A DNA stretch of 64,000 nt. It comes from Chromobacterium sp. ATCC 53434 (GTDB taxonomy: Bacteria > Pseudomonadota > Gammaproteobacteria > Burkholderiales > Chromobacteriaceae). This document shows, in pieces, positions 6,888 through 17,300 of this stretch. A model generated the notes under the pieces. It saw only the letters and a program-made list of their open reading frames with translations. It made no database searches and was not told where the DNA came from. The DNA lies in NCBI RefSeq assembly GCF_002848345.1, contig NZ_CP025429.1, forward strand, positions 3,348,001 to 3,412,000. Direction: 5' to 3'. The translations under genes and the position numbers were made by a program. The stretch's first letter is position 1, and each line of letters begins with the position of its first letter.

Positions 6888-8393
6888 ATGTCGATACAGG
6901 CCATCACAGAATGGTTCATCCCGGACGCCGTCAGGCAGATTCCGGAGCAGGCGATACGCGCCCGCACCGTCGTCGGCGTCGGCCTGCTCGCCGGCCTGAT
7001 GGCGCCGCTGTTCGCCGTCGAATACCTGATGCTGGGCCACTACCCGATGGCCGAGGGCATCGCGCTGGGCGGCCTCGGCCTGCTGTGCGGGCCGCTGCTG
7101 CTCAGGCTCAGCGGCGCGGTGCGCTTCACCGCGGAATTCACCACCAGTTGCATGTACGCGATGGTGTGCTGGATGGTGTTCGTCAACGGCGGCATCCTGT
7201 CGACCAGCCTGATGTGGTTCGCCGCCATCCCGTTCACCGCCGTCTTCATCGCCACCCGCCGCTCCGGCATGTTCTGGCTGGCGATGTCGCTGGCCGCCGT
7301 CGGCGTCATCATGTGGCTGTCCGGCATCGACGCCCTGCCCAAGAGCCCGCTGCCCCACGAGGAGCTGCCCAAGCTGCAGGCCAAGTCGCTGGCCGGCCTG
7401 TCGCTGGTGGTGCTGGTGCTGGCGCTGGCCTTCGACAAGGCCAAGAGCAAGAGCTTCGAGAAACTGGAGACCGCCCGCGCCGAGGCCGAGCGCGCCGGCG
7501 AGGCGCTGGCGCGGATGATGGAACAGATCGGCCACTCGATACGCGACGCCTCCGGCGCCAGCCGCCAGATCGCCGACAGCACCGGCAGCATCGCGCGCAC
7601 GATGGCCGAGCAGCGCGAGCGCTCCGAGGACATGGTCGTCGTCGCCCAGCAGATGGCCGTCGTCACCAGCCAGAACGCCGAGCAATCGACCAGCGCCACG
7701 CAGCTGGCGCAGAATTCCGGTGAGGCCGCTCGCGAGGGCGGCAAGGCGATGAAGCAGGCGGTGGACCAGCTGGGCCGCGCCGGCGAGGTGATAGGCCACG
7801 CCTCGGATAGGCTGGAGGAGCTGGGCCAGCGCAGCGCCGAGGTCAGCGGCATCGTGCAGCTGATCCGCGACATCGCCGACCAGACCAATCTCTTGGCCTT
7901 GAACGCCGCGATCGAGGCGGCCCGCGCCGGCGAAACCGGCCGCGGCTTCGCCGTGGTGGCGGACGAAGTCAGAAAACTGGCCGAACGCACGCAGAACGCC
8001 ACCAAGGACATCGAGAGCAAGATCCGCGTCATCGTCGACGGCACCAACCAGGCGCTGGTGGCGATGCGCGACGGCAATCAGCAGATGCAGGCCGGCCGTG
8101 GGCACGCCAAGGAAGCCCAGCTCAAGCTGTCCGGCATCATAGACGGCGCCGGCGAACTGGCCGGCCTGCTGCAGCAGGTGTCCCAGGCCGAGGCCAGCCA
8201 GAACCAGGGCTTCTCCCAGTTCGCCGGCGACATCGTCGCCGTCGGCGAATCCAGCCGCAGCCTGTCCGGCGAGACCCACAACATCGCCGAGGCGGTGCGC
8301 CGGCTGGACGAGCAGATGGACAAGCTGCACCAGGCGGTCGGCCGGCAGGAAGCCGCGCCCTCCGGCGCCGGCCGCGAACCCGCCTGGCGCTGA
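6888..8393 (+). CDS. Methyl-accepting chemotaxis protein with an N-terminal multi-helix membrane domain
   Basis: 501 residues. The first about 180 residues form about six hydrophobic helices with short loops instead of a periplasmic ligand domain; no HAMP domain is evident. A cytoplasmic coiled-coil signalling domain follows, with the conserved hairpin tip [20 protein letters not shown] near residues 331-350 that contacts CheA and CheW. The stimulus is probably sensed in the membrane or through partner proteins, as with redox or lipid-soluble signals, but nothing in the sequence identifies it. GGAGGGG lies 8 nt before the ATG. A GC-rich hairpin follows the gene at 8438. Confidence 0.93.
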   Translation: MSIQAITEWFIPDAVRQIPEQAIRARTVVGVGLLAGLMAPLFAVEYLMLGHYPMAEGIALGGLGLLCGPLLLRLSGAVRFTAEFTTSCMYAMVCWMVFVNGGILSTSLMWFAAIPFTAVFIATRRSGMFWLAMSLAAVGVIMWLSGIDALPKSPLPHEELPKLQAKSLAGLSLVVLVLALAFDKAKSKSFEKLETARAEAERAGEALARMMEQIGHSIRDASGASRQIADSTGSIARTMAEQRERSEDMVVVAQQMAVVTSQNAEQSTSATQLAQNSGEAAREGGKAMKQAVDQLGRAGEVIGHASDRLEELGQRSAEVSGIVQLIRDIADQTNLLALNAAIEAARAGETGRGFAVVADEVRKLAERTQNATKDIESKIRVIVDGTNQALVAMRDGNQQMQAGRGHAKEAQLKLSGIIDGAGELAGLLQQVSQAEASQNQGFSQFAGDIVAVGESSRSLSGETHNIAEAVRRLDEQMDKLHQAVGRQEAAPSGAGREPAWR

Positions 8394-8437
8394 GCGCCGG
8401 CGTGGGCCCGTCCTGCTCGTTCTTGTGAAAACGGCAC

Positions 8438-8466
8438 GGCCGGCCGCGAAAGCGGACCGGCCTTCT
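8438..8466 (+). terminator. Candidate terminator after the chemoreceptor gene
   Basis: GGCCGGCCGC (8438-8447), GAAA, GCGG-A-CCGGCC (8452-8462) form a 10-bp stem with one bulge, followed by only TTCT. It lies between the chemoreceptor gene and the convergent ridA pseudogene. Confidence 0.5.
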
Positions 8467-8830
8467 CGCCGCTCAGGCCGGCAGCGCCGCCAGCGCCTCC
8501 ACCTCGAACAGCATGCCGTCCAGCGCCAGTCTCGGCACCGGTATCAGCGTGCAGGTCGGCTTCATCGCCGCGCCCCACACCCGGTCCAGCGCCTCGCCCA
8601 ACACCCGCAGCCTCGTCTCGTCGTGATCGACGATCAATACCGTCAACTTGACGACATCCGCCGGTTCTGCGCCGGCGGCGGCCAGCGCGACGCACAGATT
8701 GGCCAGCGCCTGCCGCGCCTGGCCGGAGAAGTCCGGCGGCAAGCGGCCGTCCTCGGTCTCTCCGCCCTGTCCGGCGACGAAGACCAGCCGGCTGCCGGGC
8801 GCGACCACGCCCAGATGGGAATAGCCGTTA

Positions 8831-9096
8831 GAGCCTGTTTACGATCTTTTTGCGGCAGCGGCCGTTTTCTGTCGGATGCAGGGCGCGAAAAACGACCCGC
8901 CGCAGTGTCGTTCACTGCAAGGGACGTTTGACAAAGCCATGCGCCGGCAGAAAACGGCCCCGAAGGGCAGTCCAGCCAGCAGGCCATCTGCGGCGTTGTC
9001 AGGCTAGGCCTTGGAGTGCCAAGGCCTGCACCCTCCGCCTTGCATCTGGCCTGCTGGCTGGGCTGCGCTGCTCACAAGAAGACCGTAAACAGGCTC
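8831..9096. mobile_element. MITE copy 1 (266 bp) inserted in ridA
   Basis: Terminal inverted repeats GAGCCTGTTTACGATC and its near complement at the right end (19 of 21 matching), flanked by a 3-bp TTA duplication (8828-8830 and 9097-9099). It contains no transposase gene. It is about 90 percent identical to the element at 12822-13033 but carries 54 extra bp at 9006-9059. A small perfect hairpin (GCAGTG/CACTGC, 8902-8918) is shared by both copies. The TNA-type duplication and end sequence suggest mobilisation by an IS5-family (IS1031/IS427-like) transposase; that is inference. Confidence 0.88.
9006..9059. repeat. 54-bp segment present only in MITE copy 1
   Basis: Bounded by GGCT on both sides (9002-9005 and 9056-9059), and starting with a perfect hairpin AGGCCTTGG-AGTG-CCAAGGCCT (9006-9027). 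Copy 2 has a single GGCT here, so either an insertion or a deletion between the short repeats explains the length difference of exactly 54 bp. Confidence 0.75.
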
Positions 9097-9200
9097 TTAG
9101 GCGCCGGATCGTACAGTCCGGCCGGGTTGCTCAGCGTCAGGGCCGAACGGCCCGCGTTGTCTGCGTTCTGCATCAAAGCTCCCATGGAATGGATCAGGGC

Positions 9201-9665
9201 TTACAGCGCGTACTGGCCCGGCTGATACCCGCCGGCCGGCGTGTTGCAGCCGATGGAAACGCGGTTCCAGCCGTTGATCGCGACGATGGCCCAGCTTAGA
9301 TCGACGATCTCCTTGTCGTCGAAGTAGCGCGCCAGCTCGGCGCGCAGCGCCTCGTCCGGATGCCGCGCGGCCACCAGCGTCAACGCCTCGGCCCAGGCCA
9401 GCGCGGCGCGCTCGCGCTCGGTGTAGCACGGCGCCTCGCGCCAGGCCGACAGCAGATACAGCCGCTGCTCGGACTCGCCGGCGGCGCGCGCGTCCTTGCT
9501 GTGCATGTCTATGCAGAACGCGCAGCCGTTCAGCTGCGACACGCGGGTCTTCACCAGCTCCAGCAAGGCGTGGTCGATGCCGCAGCCGCGGATGTGGCGC
9601 TCCAGCGCCGCCTGGGCCTGGTAGCCTTGCGGCGCGATTTTCGTATAGTCGATGAAACGGGACAT
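9201..9665 (-). CDS. AhpD-like carboxymuconolactone decarboxylase-family protein
   Basis: 154 residues. It carries the CMD/AhpD core motif CAFCIDMHSKDAR near residues 50-62: a redox-active Cys-X2-Cys with the downstream His, as in alkylhydroperoxidase AhpD, where it reduces peroxides. The N-terminus is MSRFIDYTKIAPQGY, typical of the family. The start is set by AGGAG 8 nt upstream; the frame extends further without a ribosome site. The gene is the middle member of the operon 9703-10551, this gene, ridA, probably controlled by the divergent MocR regulator. It is likely a peroxide or organic-hydroperoxide reductase or an accessory antioxidant; the substrate is unknown. Confidence 0.88.
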   Translation of the reverse strand: MSRFIDYTKIAPQGYQAQAALERHIRGCGIDHALLELVKTRVSQLNGCAFCIDMHSKDARAAGESEQRLYLLSAWREAPCYTERERAALAWAEALTLVAARHPDEALRAELARYFDDKEIVDLSWAIVAINGWNRVSIGCNTPAGGYQPGQYAL

Positions 9666-9702
9666 CGGTGGTGCTCCTGAAATGGTTTGGGGAAATTTCG
9701 CG

Positions 9703-10551
9703 TCAGCCGCGCGGCGCGAACAGCGCCTGGGCGTCGGCATACGACAAAGGGGTTCTCAAGGCCGACAAGTCGCCGTCGTCCCGCAGCGCCGCCGCCGTCC
9801 GGCTCAGCGCCTGCATCGCCACCAGCGCCGGACCGATGGCGGTGCTGACGCGCGCGACGCCGAGCGCGGACAATTCGGCCAGACCGGGTAGGCCGGCCAT
9901 CGCGGCGACATTGACCGGCGCCGCCACCGCGTCGCAAAGCCGCGCCAGCAGCGCCGGATCGGACAGCCCTATCGGGAAGACGCCGTCGGCGCCGCCGTCC
10001 AGATACAGCCGGGCCCGCGCCAGCGTCTCGTCGAAACGGGCCTCGGCCGGGCCTTCGCCGTGCAGGAACAGATCGGTGCGGGCATTGATGAAGATGGGCG
10101 CGTCCAGCGCGTCGGCGGCGGCGCGGGCGGCCTGCAGGCGCTCGCGCATCTCGTCGGCGCCGCGCAAGCAAAAGCGGCCCGCGGCGTCGCGGCGGCCGTC
10201 TTCCAGATTGATGCCGGCCGCGCCGGCCCGGATCACCGCGGCGACGGTGTCCGCCACAGCCTCCGGACTGTCGCCGAAGCCGTCCTCCAGATCGACGCTC
10301 AGCGGCGCCTGCAGCACCCTGGCGATGCGGGCGACGGCGGCCACCAGCTCCTCGCGCGGCAGCTCGCCGCCATCGCGGTAGCCCAGCGACCACGCGACGG
10401 CGGCACTGCTGGTGGCCAACGCTTCAAAGCCAGCCTGCTCGAACACGCGGGCGCTCAACGCGTCCCAGGCATTGGGCAGCAGCAGCAGCCGCCCGGTCTG
10501 ATGCAGGCGGCGGAAGGTTCGGGCGCGGGATGCGGCGTCTTGATGACTCAT
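9703..10551 (-). CDS. Isocitrate lyase/PEP mutase-superfamily protein
   Basis: 282 residues, a TIM-barrel enzyme of the PEP mutase/isocitrate lyase superfamily. Visible landmarks are LLLPNAWDALSARVFEQAGF near residues 20-40, SVDLEDGFGDS near 85-95 (metal-binding acidic residues) and INLEDGRRD near 115-123. Members cleave or rearrange C-C or P-C bonds of 2-methylisocitrate, oxaloacetate or phosphonates; the substrate here is not evident, and the KKCGH-like loop of true isocitrate lyases is absent. AAGGA 6 nt before the ATG at 10551 decides the start over an ATG at 10557 that abuts it. First gene of the unit that continues with the AhpD-like gene and ridA. Confidence 0.85.
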   Translation of the reverse strand: MSHQDAASRARTFRRLHQTGRLLLLPNAWDALSARVFEQAGFEALATSSAAVAWSLGYRDGGELPREELVAAVARIARVLQAPLSVDLEDGFGDSPEAVADTVAAVIRAGAAGINLEDGRRDAAGRFCLRGADEMRERLQAARAAADALDAPIFINARTDLFLHGEGPAEARFDETLARARLYLDGGADGVFPIGLSDPALLARLCDAVAAPVNVAAMAGLPGLAELSALGVARVSTAIGPALVAMQALSRTAAALRDDGDLSALRTPLSYADAQALFAPRG

Positions 10552-10594
10552 GGCCATTCCTTGTCGTGGGCTTCCCGGCAAGATAGCGGTGGAA

Positions 10595-10625
10595 TGGTAT
10601 AATGATGAGTGCCAAAAATCGTCAA
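10595..10625. promoter_or_regulatory. Overlapping divergent promoters between the MocR gene and its neighbour operon
   Basis: Plus strand: extended -10 TGG-TATAAT (TATAAT at 10598-10603), 34 bp before the regulator start. Minus strand: TTGACG (10620-10625) and TATACC (10596-10601) with an 18-bp spacer, driving the operon at 10551. The two -10 elements overlap almost completely, so one bound regulator could repress one and shape the other, as in known MocR systems. Confidence 0.55.
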
Positions 10626-10637
10626 AACCAATAGGCC

Positions 10638-12068
10638 ATGATTCCCGCCGCCCTCCAGTTCCCCTTGCTGCGCGGACACGCGCCGCCACTGCATCGCCAG
10701 CTCTATCTGCGCATCCGCGAGGCCATTCTGGCCGGCCAGCTGCCGCCCGGCGTCCGCCTGCCGGCCACGCGGGTGCTGGCGGCCGACCTTGGCATTTCAC
10801 GGGGCACCGTCGACCAGGCTTACGGCCAATTGCTGGCCGAGGGCTTTCTGCTCAGCCGCGCCGCCGCCGGCACCGTGGTCCATCCCGAGCTGGCGTCCCG
10901 CCTGGTCAGCCCGCGGGCCGGCCACGCCTCGGCCGCCGGTATCCGGCCAACCAGCGCGGCCCCGTCCGAACCGGCCCCGCCGCGGCCATTCCAGCTCGGC
11001 CTGCCGGCGCTGGACGCCTTCCCGCGCAAGCTGTGGGCGCGGCTAGCCGGCCACCGCGCCAGGGCGCTGTCGCTGTCGGGGCTGGGCTACCCCGATCCGG
11101 CCGGCCATCGGCCGCTGCGCGAAGCCATCGTCCGCCACCTGGCGCTGTTTCGCGGCATCCATTGCGCCGCCGACCAGGTCTTCATCACCAGCGGATTCCA
11201 GGGCGCGCTGGCACTGGCGATCCGGACGATGCTGCGCCCCGGCGACCCGGTCTGGATGGAAGACCCGGGCTATTTTCGCGCCAGCGGCGCGCTGAGGCTG
11301 GCCGGCGCCCGGCTCACGCCGGCGCCGGTGGACCACAACGGACTGCGTGTCGACGAGGCGATGCGCCGCGCCCCCGACGCGCGCATGGCCTACTGCACGC
11401 CGTCGCACCACGCGCCGCTGGGCGTCGCGCTGTCGCTGCCGCGCCGGCTGGAGCTGCTGGACTGGGCCGAGCGGAACCAGGCCTGGATAGTCGAAGACGA
11501 CTACGACGGCGAATTCCGCTATGACGGCCCGCCGCTGCCGGCGCTGAGGAGCCTGGACCGCGCCGGCCGCGTGCTCTACGTCGGCAGTTTCAGCAAGACC
11601 CTGTTTCCCGGCCTGCGGCTCGGCTATCTGGTGGCGCCGCCCAGCGAGTCCTCGCGCCTGGCCCAGGCCTGCGATCTGCTCTGTCCCGCGCCGTCGATAC
11701 TGGACCAGGCGACGGCGGCGGACTTTCTCAGCCAGGGCCACTTCGCCCGCCACATCAAGCGCATGCGCGCGCTGTACGCCGGGCGCCGCGCCGCGCTGGC
11801 CGCCGCGCTGCAGGCCGAATGCGGCGAGCGGCTGCGGCTGGACGGCCAGCTCGTCGGCCTGCAATTGACCGCCTGGCTGCCCGACGGCGACGACGACCGT
11901 GCCGCGGCGGCGCGGCTGAACGCCCGCGGGCTGGCGGGCCAGCCGCTGTCTTCGTTCTGCCTGGAAGGCGGCCACCGTCCGGCGCTGTTGCTGGGTTTCG
12001 CCAATGTGCCGGCCGAACAAGCGCCGATCTTGGCGCGGCGGCTCAGGGAGGCGCTGGACGCCCGCTAA
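10638..12068 (+). CDS. MocR/PdxR-type GntR-aminotransferase transcription regulator
   Basis: 476 residues. An N-terminal GntR winged helix-turn-helix (about 15-80; PPLHRQLYLRIREAILAG, LGISRGTVDQAYGQL) is fused to a fold-type I aminotransferase-like domain (about 115-470). The PLP site is visible: VEDDYDGEFRY near 292-302 and the Schiff-base lysine in GSFSKTLFPGLRLG near 320. Such proteins bind PLP or a PLP-amino acid adduct and control a divergent gene set. Here that set is the PEP mutase-like/AhpD-like/RidA operon 86 bp away. RidA and PLP chemistry are linked through enamine intermediates, which fits. The Shine-Dalgarno site is weak. Confidence 0.92.
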   Translation: MIPAALQFPLLRGHAPPLHRQLYLRIREAILAGQLPPGVRLPATRVLAADLGISRGTVDQAYGQLLAEGFLLSRAAAGTVVHPELASRLVSPRAGHASAAGIRPTSAAPSEPAPPRPFQLGLPALDAFPRKLWARLAGHRARALSLSGLGYPDPAGHRPLREAIVRHLALFRGIHCAADQVFITSGFQGALALAIRTMLRPGDPVWMEDPGYFRASGALRLAGARLTPAPVDHNGLRVDEAMRRAPDARMAYCTPSHHAPLGVALSLPRRLELLDWAERNQAWIVEDDYDGEFRYDGPPLPALRSLDRAGRVLYVGSFSKTLFPGLRLGYLVAPPSESSRLAQACDLLCPAPSILDQATAADFLSQGHFARHIKRMRALYAGRRAALAAALQAECGERLRLDGQLVGLQLTAWLPDGDDDRAAAARLNARGLAGQPLSSFCLEGGHRPALLLGFANVPAEQAPILARRLREALDAR

Positions 12069-12109
12069 CCATGCCCCGCCGCCTACTCTGAATCTTTGGC
12101 GCGATAAAT

Positions 12110-12122
12110 GTTATGTTATAAC
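12110..12122. promoter_or_regulatory. Zur box 1
   Basis: GTTAT-GTT-ATAAC, within AAATGTTATGTTATAAC; it matches the core of the Zur consensus GAAATGTTATANTATAACATTTC. It lies 58 bp before the DUF1826 start. Confidence 0.75.
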
Positions 12123-12138
12123 TTGCTCAATATTTTAT

Positions 12139-12151
12139 GTAATGATATAAC
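12139..12151. promoter_or_regulatory. Zur box 2
   Basis: GTAAT-GAT-ATAAC, within TGTAATGATATAACATCTC, differing from the Zur consensus core by one base. The distance between box centres is 29 bp. Two boxes in front of a DUF1826/COG0523 pair strongly suggest zinc-responsive repression. Confidence 0.8.
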
Positions 12152-12179
12152 ATCTCAAAATTGCCATGATCCAACCGAA

Positions 12180-12821
12180 ATGACCGCCGCCGCCAACCGA
12201 TACGCAAGCGCCCGCCTTTCCGACAATCTGGCCGATCTCGCCGCCATCTTCGACGCCGGCGTCGAGCTCTGCCTGTACCGCCGCCCGCCGATCGCCGACA
12301 TCGCCGGCTATCTGCGCCGCGCCGGACGCGACGGCCTGCCCGGCCTGGGCTGGCGGCGCGTGCTGACGCCCGGCGAGGCCATCGACGCGCCGCTGGCCGA
12401 CCTGCCCGGCCGCGAGGCGCTCTACGCCGACATCGCCTGGCTGTGCGATCTGTACGCCACGCTGACCGGCTGCGACCGCGTCGGCGCGCGGCTGGAAGTG
12501 CTGAACGGCGCGATGTGCCCGCGCTTCCACGTCGACCGGATCGGCCTGCGCCTCTTGTGCTGCTACCAGGGTCCCGGCACCGAATGGCTGCCCGACGCCG
12601 CCGCCGACCGCGTCCGGCTGAGCGCCGGCGCGCGGGGCCTGTCCGACGCGCAGTCGGGCCTGATACGCGACGCCGCCGCCATCGGCCGGGCGCCGCCGTT
12701 CTCGGTTCTGCTGCTGAAGGGCGCCGAATGGCCCGGCGCCGACAGCGGCGTGATTCATCGCTCGCCGGTCCCCAGGGCAGGCGAGCCCCGTGTGCTGCTG
12801 GCGCTGGACGCCGTGCGCTAA
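12180..12821 (+). CDS. DUF1826 protein, probable zinc-limitation response
   Basis: 213 residues, cytoplasmic, with no signal peptide. The family hallmark is visible near residues 112-137: CPRFHVDRIGLRLLCCYQGP followed by GTEWL, with Cys and His residues that could bind metal. DUF1826 genes are regularly found beside COG0523 metallochaperones and zinc-free paralogues in Zur regulons; the biochemical role is not established. An upstream in-frame start at 12108 would lie inside Zur box 1, so 12180 is chosen, although its ribosome site is weak. The stop codon TAA (12819-12821) is also the target duplication of the MITE that follows. Confidence 0.85.
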   Translation: MTAAANRYASARLSDNLADLAAIFDAGVELCLYRRPPIADIAGYLRRAGRDGLPGLGWRRVLTPGEAIDAPLADLPGREALYADIAWLCDLYATLTGCDRVGARLEVLNGAMCPRFHVDRIGLRLLCCYQGPGTEWLPDAAADRVRLSAGARGLSDAQSGLIRDAAAIGRAPPFSVLLLKGAEWPGADSGVIHRSPVPRAGEPRVLLALDAVR

Positions 12822-13033
12822 GAACCTGTTCACGATCTTTTTGCGACAGCGGCCATTTCCTGCCGGATGCAGGGCGCGAAAAACAGCCCGCCGCAGTGTC
12901 GTTCACTGCAAGGGGCGTTTGACAAAGCCATGCGCCAGCAGAAAACGGCCCCAAAGGGCAGCCCAGCCAGACGGCCATCTGCCGCGTTGTCGGGCTGGGC
13001 TGCGCTGCTTGAAAAAAGATCGTGAACAGGTTC
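12822..13033. mobile_element. MITE copy 2 (212 bp) at the 3' end of the DUF1826 gene
   Basis: Starts GAACCTGTTCACGATC and ends with its complement, flanked by TAA at 12819-12821 and 13034-13036. It is about 90 percent identical to copy 1 and lacks the 54-bp segment. It contains no complete gene. It inserted exactly at the stop codon, leaving the DUF1826 protein intact but adding 215 bp before zigA. Confidence 0.88.
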
Positions 13034-13066
13034 TAAGCCCCTCCCCCGCAAACAAGGAGTCAAAAC

Positions 13067-14266
<1,200 letters not shown>

Positions 14267-14288
14267 TGCCCGGCGAGGCCGCCCGCTC

Positions 14289-14297
14289 TGCTATAAT
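14289..14297 (+). promoter_or_regulatory. Extended -10 promoter of hrpA
   Basis: TGC-TATAAT; the -10 hexamer at 14292-14297 is perfect and has the TGn extension, while no -35 is recognisable. It implies a leader of about 25-30 nt before the hrpA ATG. Confidence 0.55.
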
Positions 14298-14330
14298 CGG
14301 CGCTTTGCGCAATCCTCCGTTCTTTAGCCG

Positions 14331-17300
14331 ATGACACCAGCCGCCCGCCTCGCCGACCTGAAATCCGCCCTGTCCTCCTGCCTGATCCGCGACCGCCACG
14401 TCCTGCGCCGCAAGCTCGCCGACGTCGCCGAGCGGCTGAAGAAAAACCAGCCGGCCGACAAGCTGCTGGCCGACGTCGCCGGCCAGGTGGAGCGCTCGCG
14501 CGGCCGCGCCGACGCGCGCCGCGCGCATCTGCCCAAGCCGCAGTTCGACGACGCGCTGCCGGTCAACCAGAAGCTGGCCGACATCAAGACGGCGATAGAC
14601 CGGAACCAGGTGGTGATCATCTGCGGCGAGACCGGCTCCGGCAAAACCACCCAGTTGCCCAAGATCTGCCTGGAGCTGGGCCGCGGCGTGTTCGGCCTGA
14701 TCGGCCACACCCAGCCGCGCCGGCTGGCCGCGCGCTCGGTGGCGACGCGGATCGCGCAGGAGCTGGGTTCGCAGCTAGGCGAACACGTCGGCTTCAAGGT
14801 GCGCTTCACCGACAAGCTGTCGGAAAAATCGGTGATCAAGCTGATGACCGACGGCATCATGCTGGCGGAAACCCAGACCGACCGCTACCTGGAAGCGTAC
14901 GACACCATCATCATCGACGAGGCGCACGAACGCAGCCTGAACATCGACTTCCTGCTCGGCTATCTGAAACAGCTGCTGCCGCGCCGGCCGGACCTGAAGA
15001 TCATCATCACCTCGGCCACCATCGACGCCGACCGCTTCGCCCGCCATTTCGACGGCGCGCCGGTGATCGAAGTGTCCGGCCGCACCTACCCGGTCGAAGT
15101 GCGCTACCGGCCGCTGAAGCAGCGCGACGAGGACGAGCGCGAGATGGAGATGGAGGACGCCATCGTCGACGCGGCGGATGAACTGTCCCGCCAGGGCGCC
15201 GGCGACATGCTGGTCTTCCTGCCCGGCGAGCGCGAAATCCGCGAGACGGCGGAGAAGCTGCGCAAGTCCGGCATCCGCGGCTACGAGATCCTGCCGCTGT
15301 TCGCCCGGCTGTCCAACGAGGACCAGCAGAAGATATTCAAGCCGTCAGGCGGCCGCCGCATCGTGCTGGCCACCAATGTGGCCGAGACCTCGCTGACGGT
15401 GCCCGGCATCAAATACGTGATCGACACCGGACTCGCGCGCATCAACCGCTACAGCCCGCGCGCCAAGGTGGAGCAGTTGCAGGTGGAAAAGGTCTCGCAG
15501 GCCGCCGCCCGCCAGCGCGCCGGCCGTTGCGGCCGCGTCGAGGCCGGCATCTGCGTGCGGCTGTACGCCGAGGACGACTTCAACGCCCGCCCGGCCTTCA
15601 CCGACCCGGAAATCGTCCGCTCCAACCTGGCGGCGGTCATTCTGCGCATGGCCGCGCTGCGCCTGGGCAAGGTAGACGAGTTTCCCTTCCTGGAAGCGCC
15701 GTCCAGCCGCCTGGTCGCCGACGGCTACCAGGTGCTGACCGAGCTGGGCGCGGTGAGTGAAACAGGCGAGCTGACGCCGGTGGGCAAGGAGTTGGCGCGG
15801 ATACCGGTGGATCCGAAAGTCGGCCGCCTGCTGTTGGCCGGCCGCGACTACCACTGCGCGCGCGAAGTGTTGATCATCGCCGCCGCGCTGTCGATACAGG
15901 ATCCGCGCGAGCGGCCGTTCGAGGCCCGCGACGCCGCCGAGAAGGCCCAGGCCCGCTTCAACGACGAGAAGTCCGACTTCCTGTCCTTCCTGCACCTGTG
16001 GGACTTCTTCGCCGACGCGCTGAAGAACAAGAAGACCAATCGCCAGCTGATCAACGCCTGCCACGACCACTTCCTGTCGTATATGCGGATGCGCGAATGG
16101 CGCGAGCTGCACGCGCAACTGGCCGAGATCGCCGGCGAACTGGGCCTGATCACCCGCGACGAGGCCCATGCCGACGCCGAGCAGCCGGACGCGCAGATGT
16201 CGGCCAAGAAGCGCCAGCAAGTGGACGCCGTCGCCTACGAGAATCTGCACAAGGCGCTGGTGACCGGCCTGATCGGCAATATCGGCATGAAGAACCAGGA
16301 AGGCGACGACTACCAGGGCGCGCGCGGCGTCGCCTTCCACGTCTTCCCCGGCTCCGGTCTGAAAAAGGCCAAGCCCAAGTGGCTGGTGGCGGCCGAGCTG
16401 GTGGAAACCACCCGCCTCTACGCCCGCTGCGTCGCCAAGATAGAGCCGGAATGGGTGGAGAAGCTGGCGCCGCACCTGGTCAAATACCACTACTTCGAGC
16501 CGCACTGGGAAAAGAGCCGCGGCGAAGTCGTGGCCAGCGAGCGCGTGACGCTGTACGGCCTGACGCTGATCCCGCGCCGCGCGGTCAGCTACGGCCGCAT
16601 CGCGCCGGAGGAGGCCCGCGAGCTGTTCATCCGCGGCGCGCTGGTCAATATGGAATATGTCAGCAACGCGCCGTTCTTCCAGCGCAACCAGCAGCTGATC
16701 CGCGAAGTAGAGCAGCTGGAGCACAAGGCGCGCCGCCAGGACGTGCTGGTCGACGAGGAGGCGCTGTACGCCTTCTACAGCGAGCGCGTGCCGGCCGAGG
16801 TGGTGGACGCCGCCAGCTTCGAAGCCTGGCGCAAGGAGGCCGAGAAGGCCGAGCCCAAGCTCTTGCACCTGACCCGCGACGAACTGATGCGCCACGCCGC
16901 CCAGCACGTGACCGAAAACCAGTTTCCGGAATGGCTGGAGCTGGAGGACGGCAAGCTCAGGCTGCGCTACCGCTTCGAACCCAAGCATCCGTTGGACGGC
17001 GTCACCATAGACGTGCCGCTGGCCATCCTGAACCGCCTGACGCCGGCATCGTTCGAGTGGCTGGTGCCCGGCATGCTGCGCGACAAACTGCAGCAGCTGA
17101 TCAAGGGCCTGCCCAAGCAGATCCGCCGCTGCTGCGTGCCGGTGCCGGACTTCATCACCCGCTTCCTGCTGACCGGCCCGGACCTGCAGCAGGCCATCGC
17201 GCCGCAGCTGGCCCGCTTCATCCTGCGCGAGACCGGTGGCCAGAAGGTGGACATCGACGCGTTCAACACGCAGGAATTGCCGGAGCACATGCTGTTCAAC

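Larger units (their letters stand above)
8473..9173 (-). pseudogene. RidA/YjgF-family gene split by a MITE
   Basis: RidA proteins hydrolyse reactive enamine/imine intermediates. The gene starts at 9173 (GGAG 5 nt upstream); its first 25 residues end in LYDPAP. The sequence then enters a 266-bp MITE (8831-9096), where translation would stop within about ten codons. Beyond the MITE the frame resumes with NGYSHLGVVAPG and runs to the stop at 8473 (conserved VVKLTVLIVDHD and PTCTLIPVPRLA). Removing the MITE and one TTA copy gives an uninterrupted RidA of about 144 residues. It is the last gene of a three-gene unit with 9201-9665 and 9703-10551. The 3' remnant could start at a GTG at 8808, but it has no ribosome site. 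Confidence 0.88.

Noticed and set aside
8850..9299. Arg-rich frame spanning MITE copy 1, with a similar frame in copy 2
   Set aside because: The shared translation follows only from the shared MITE sequence; there is no start context, and the frame runs out into antisense of host genes.
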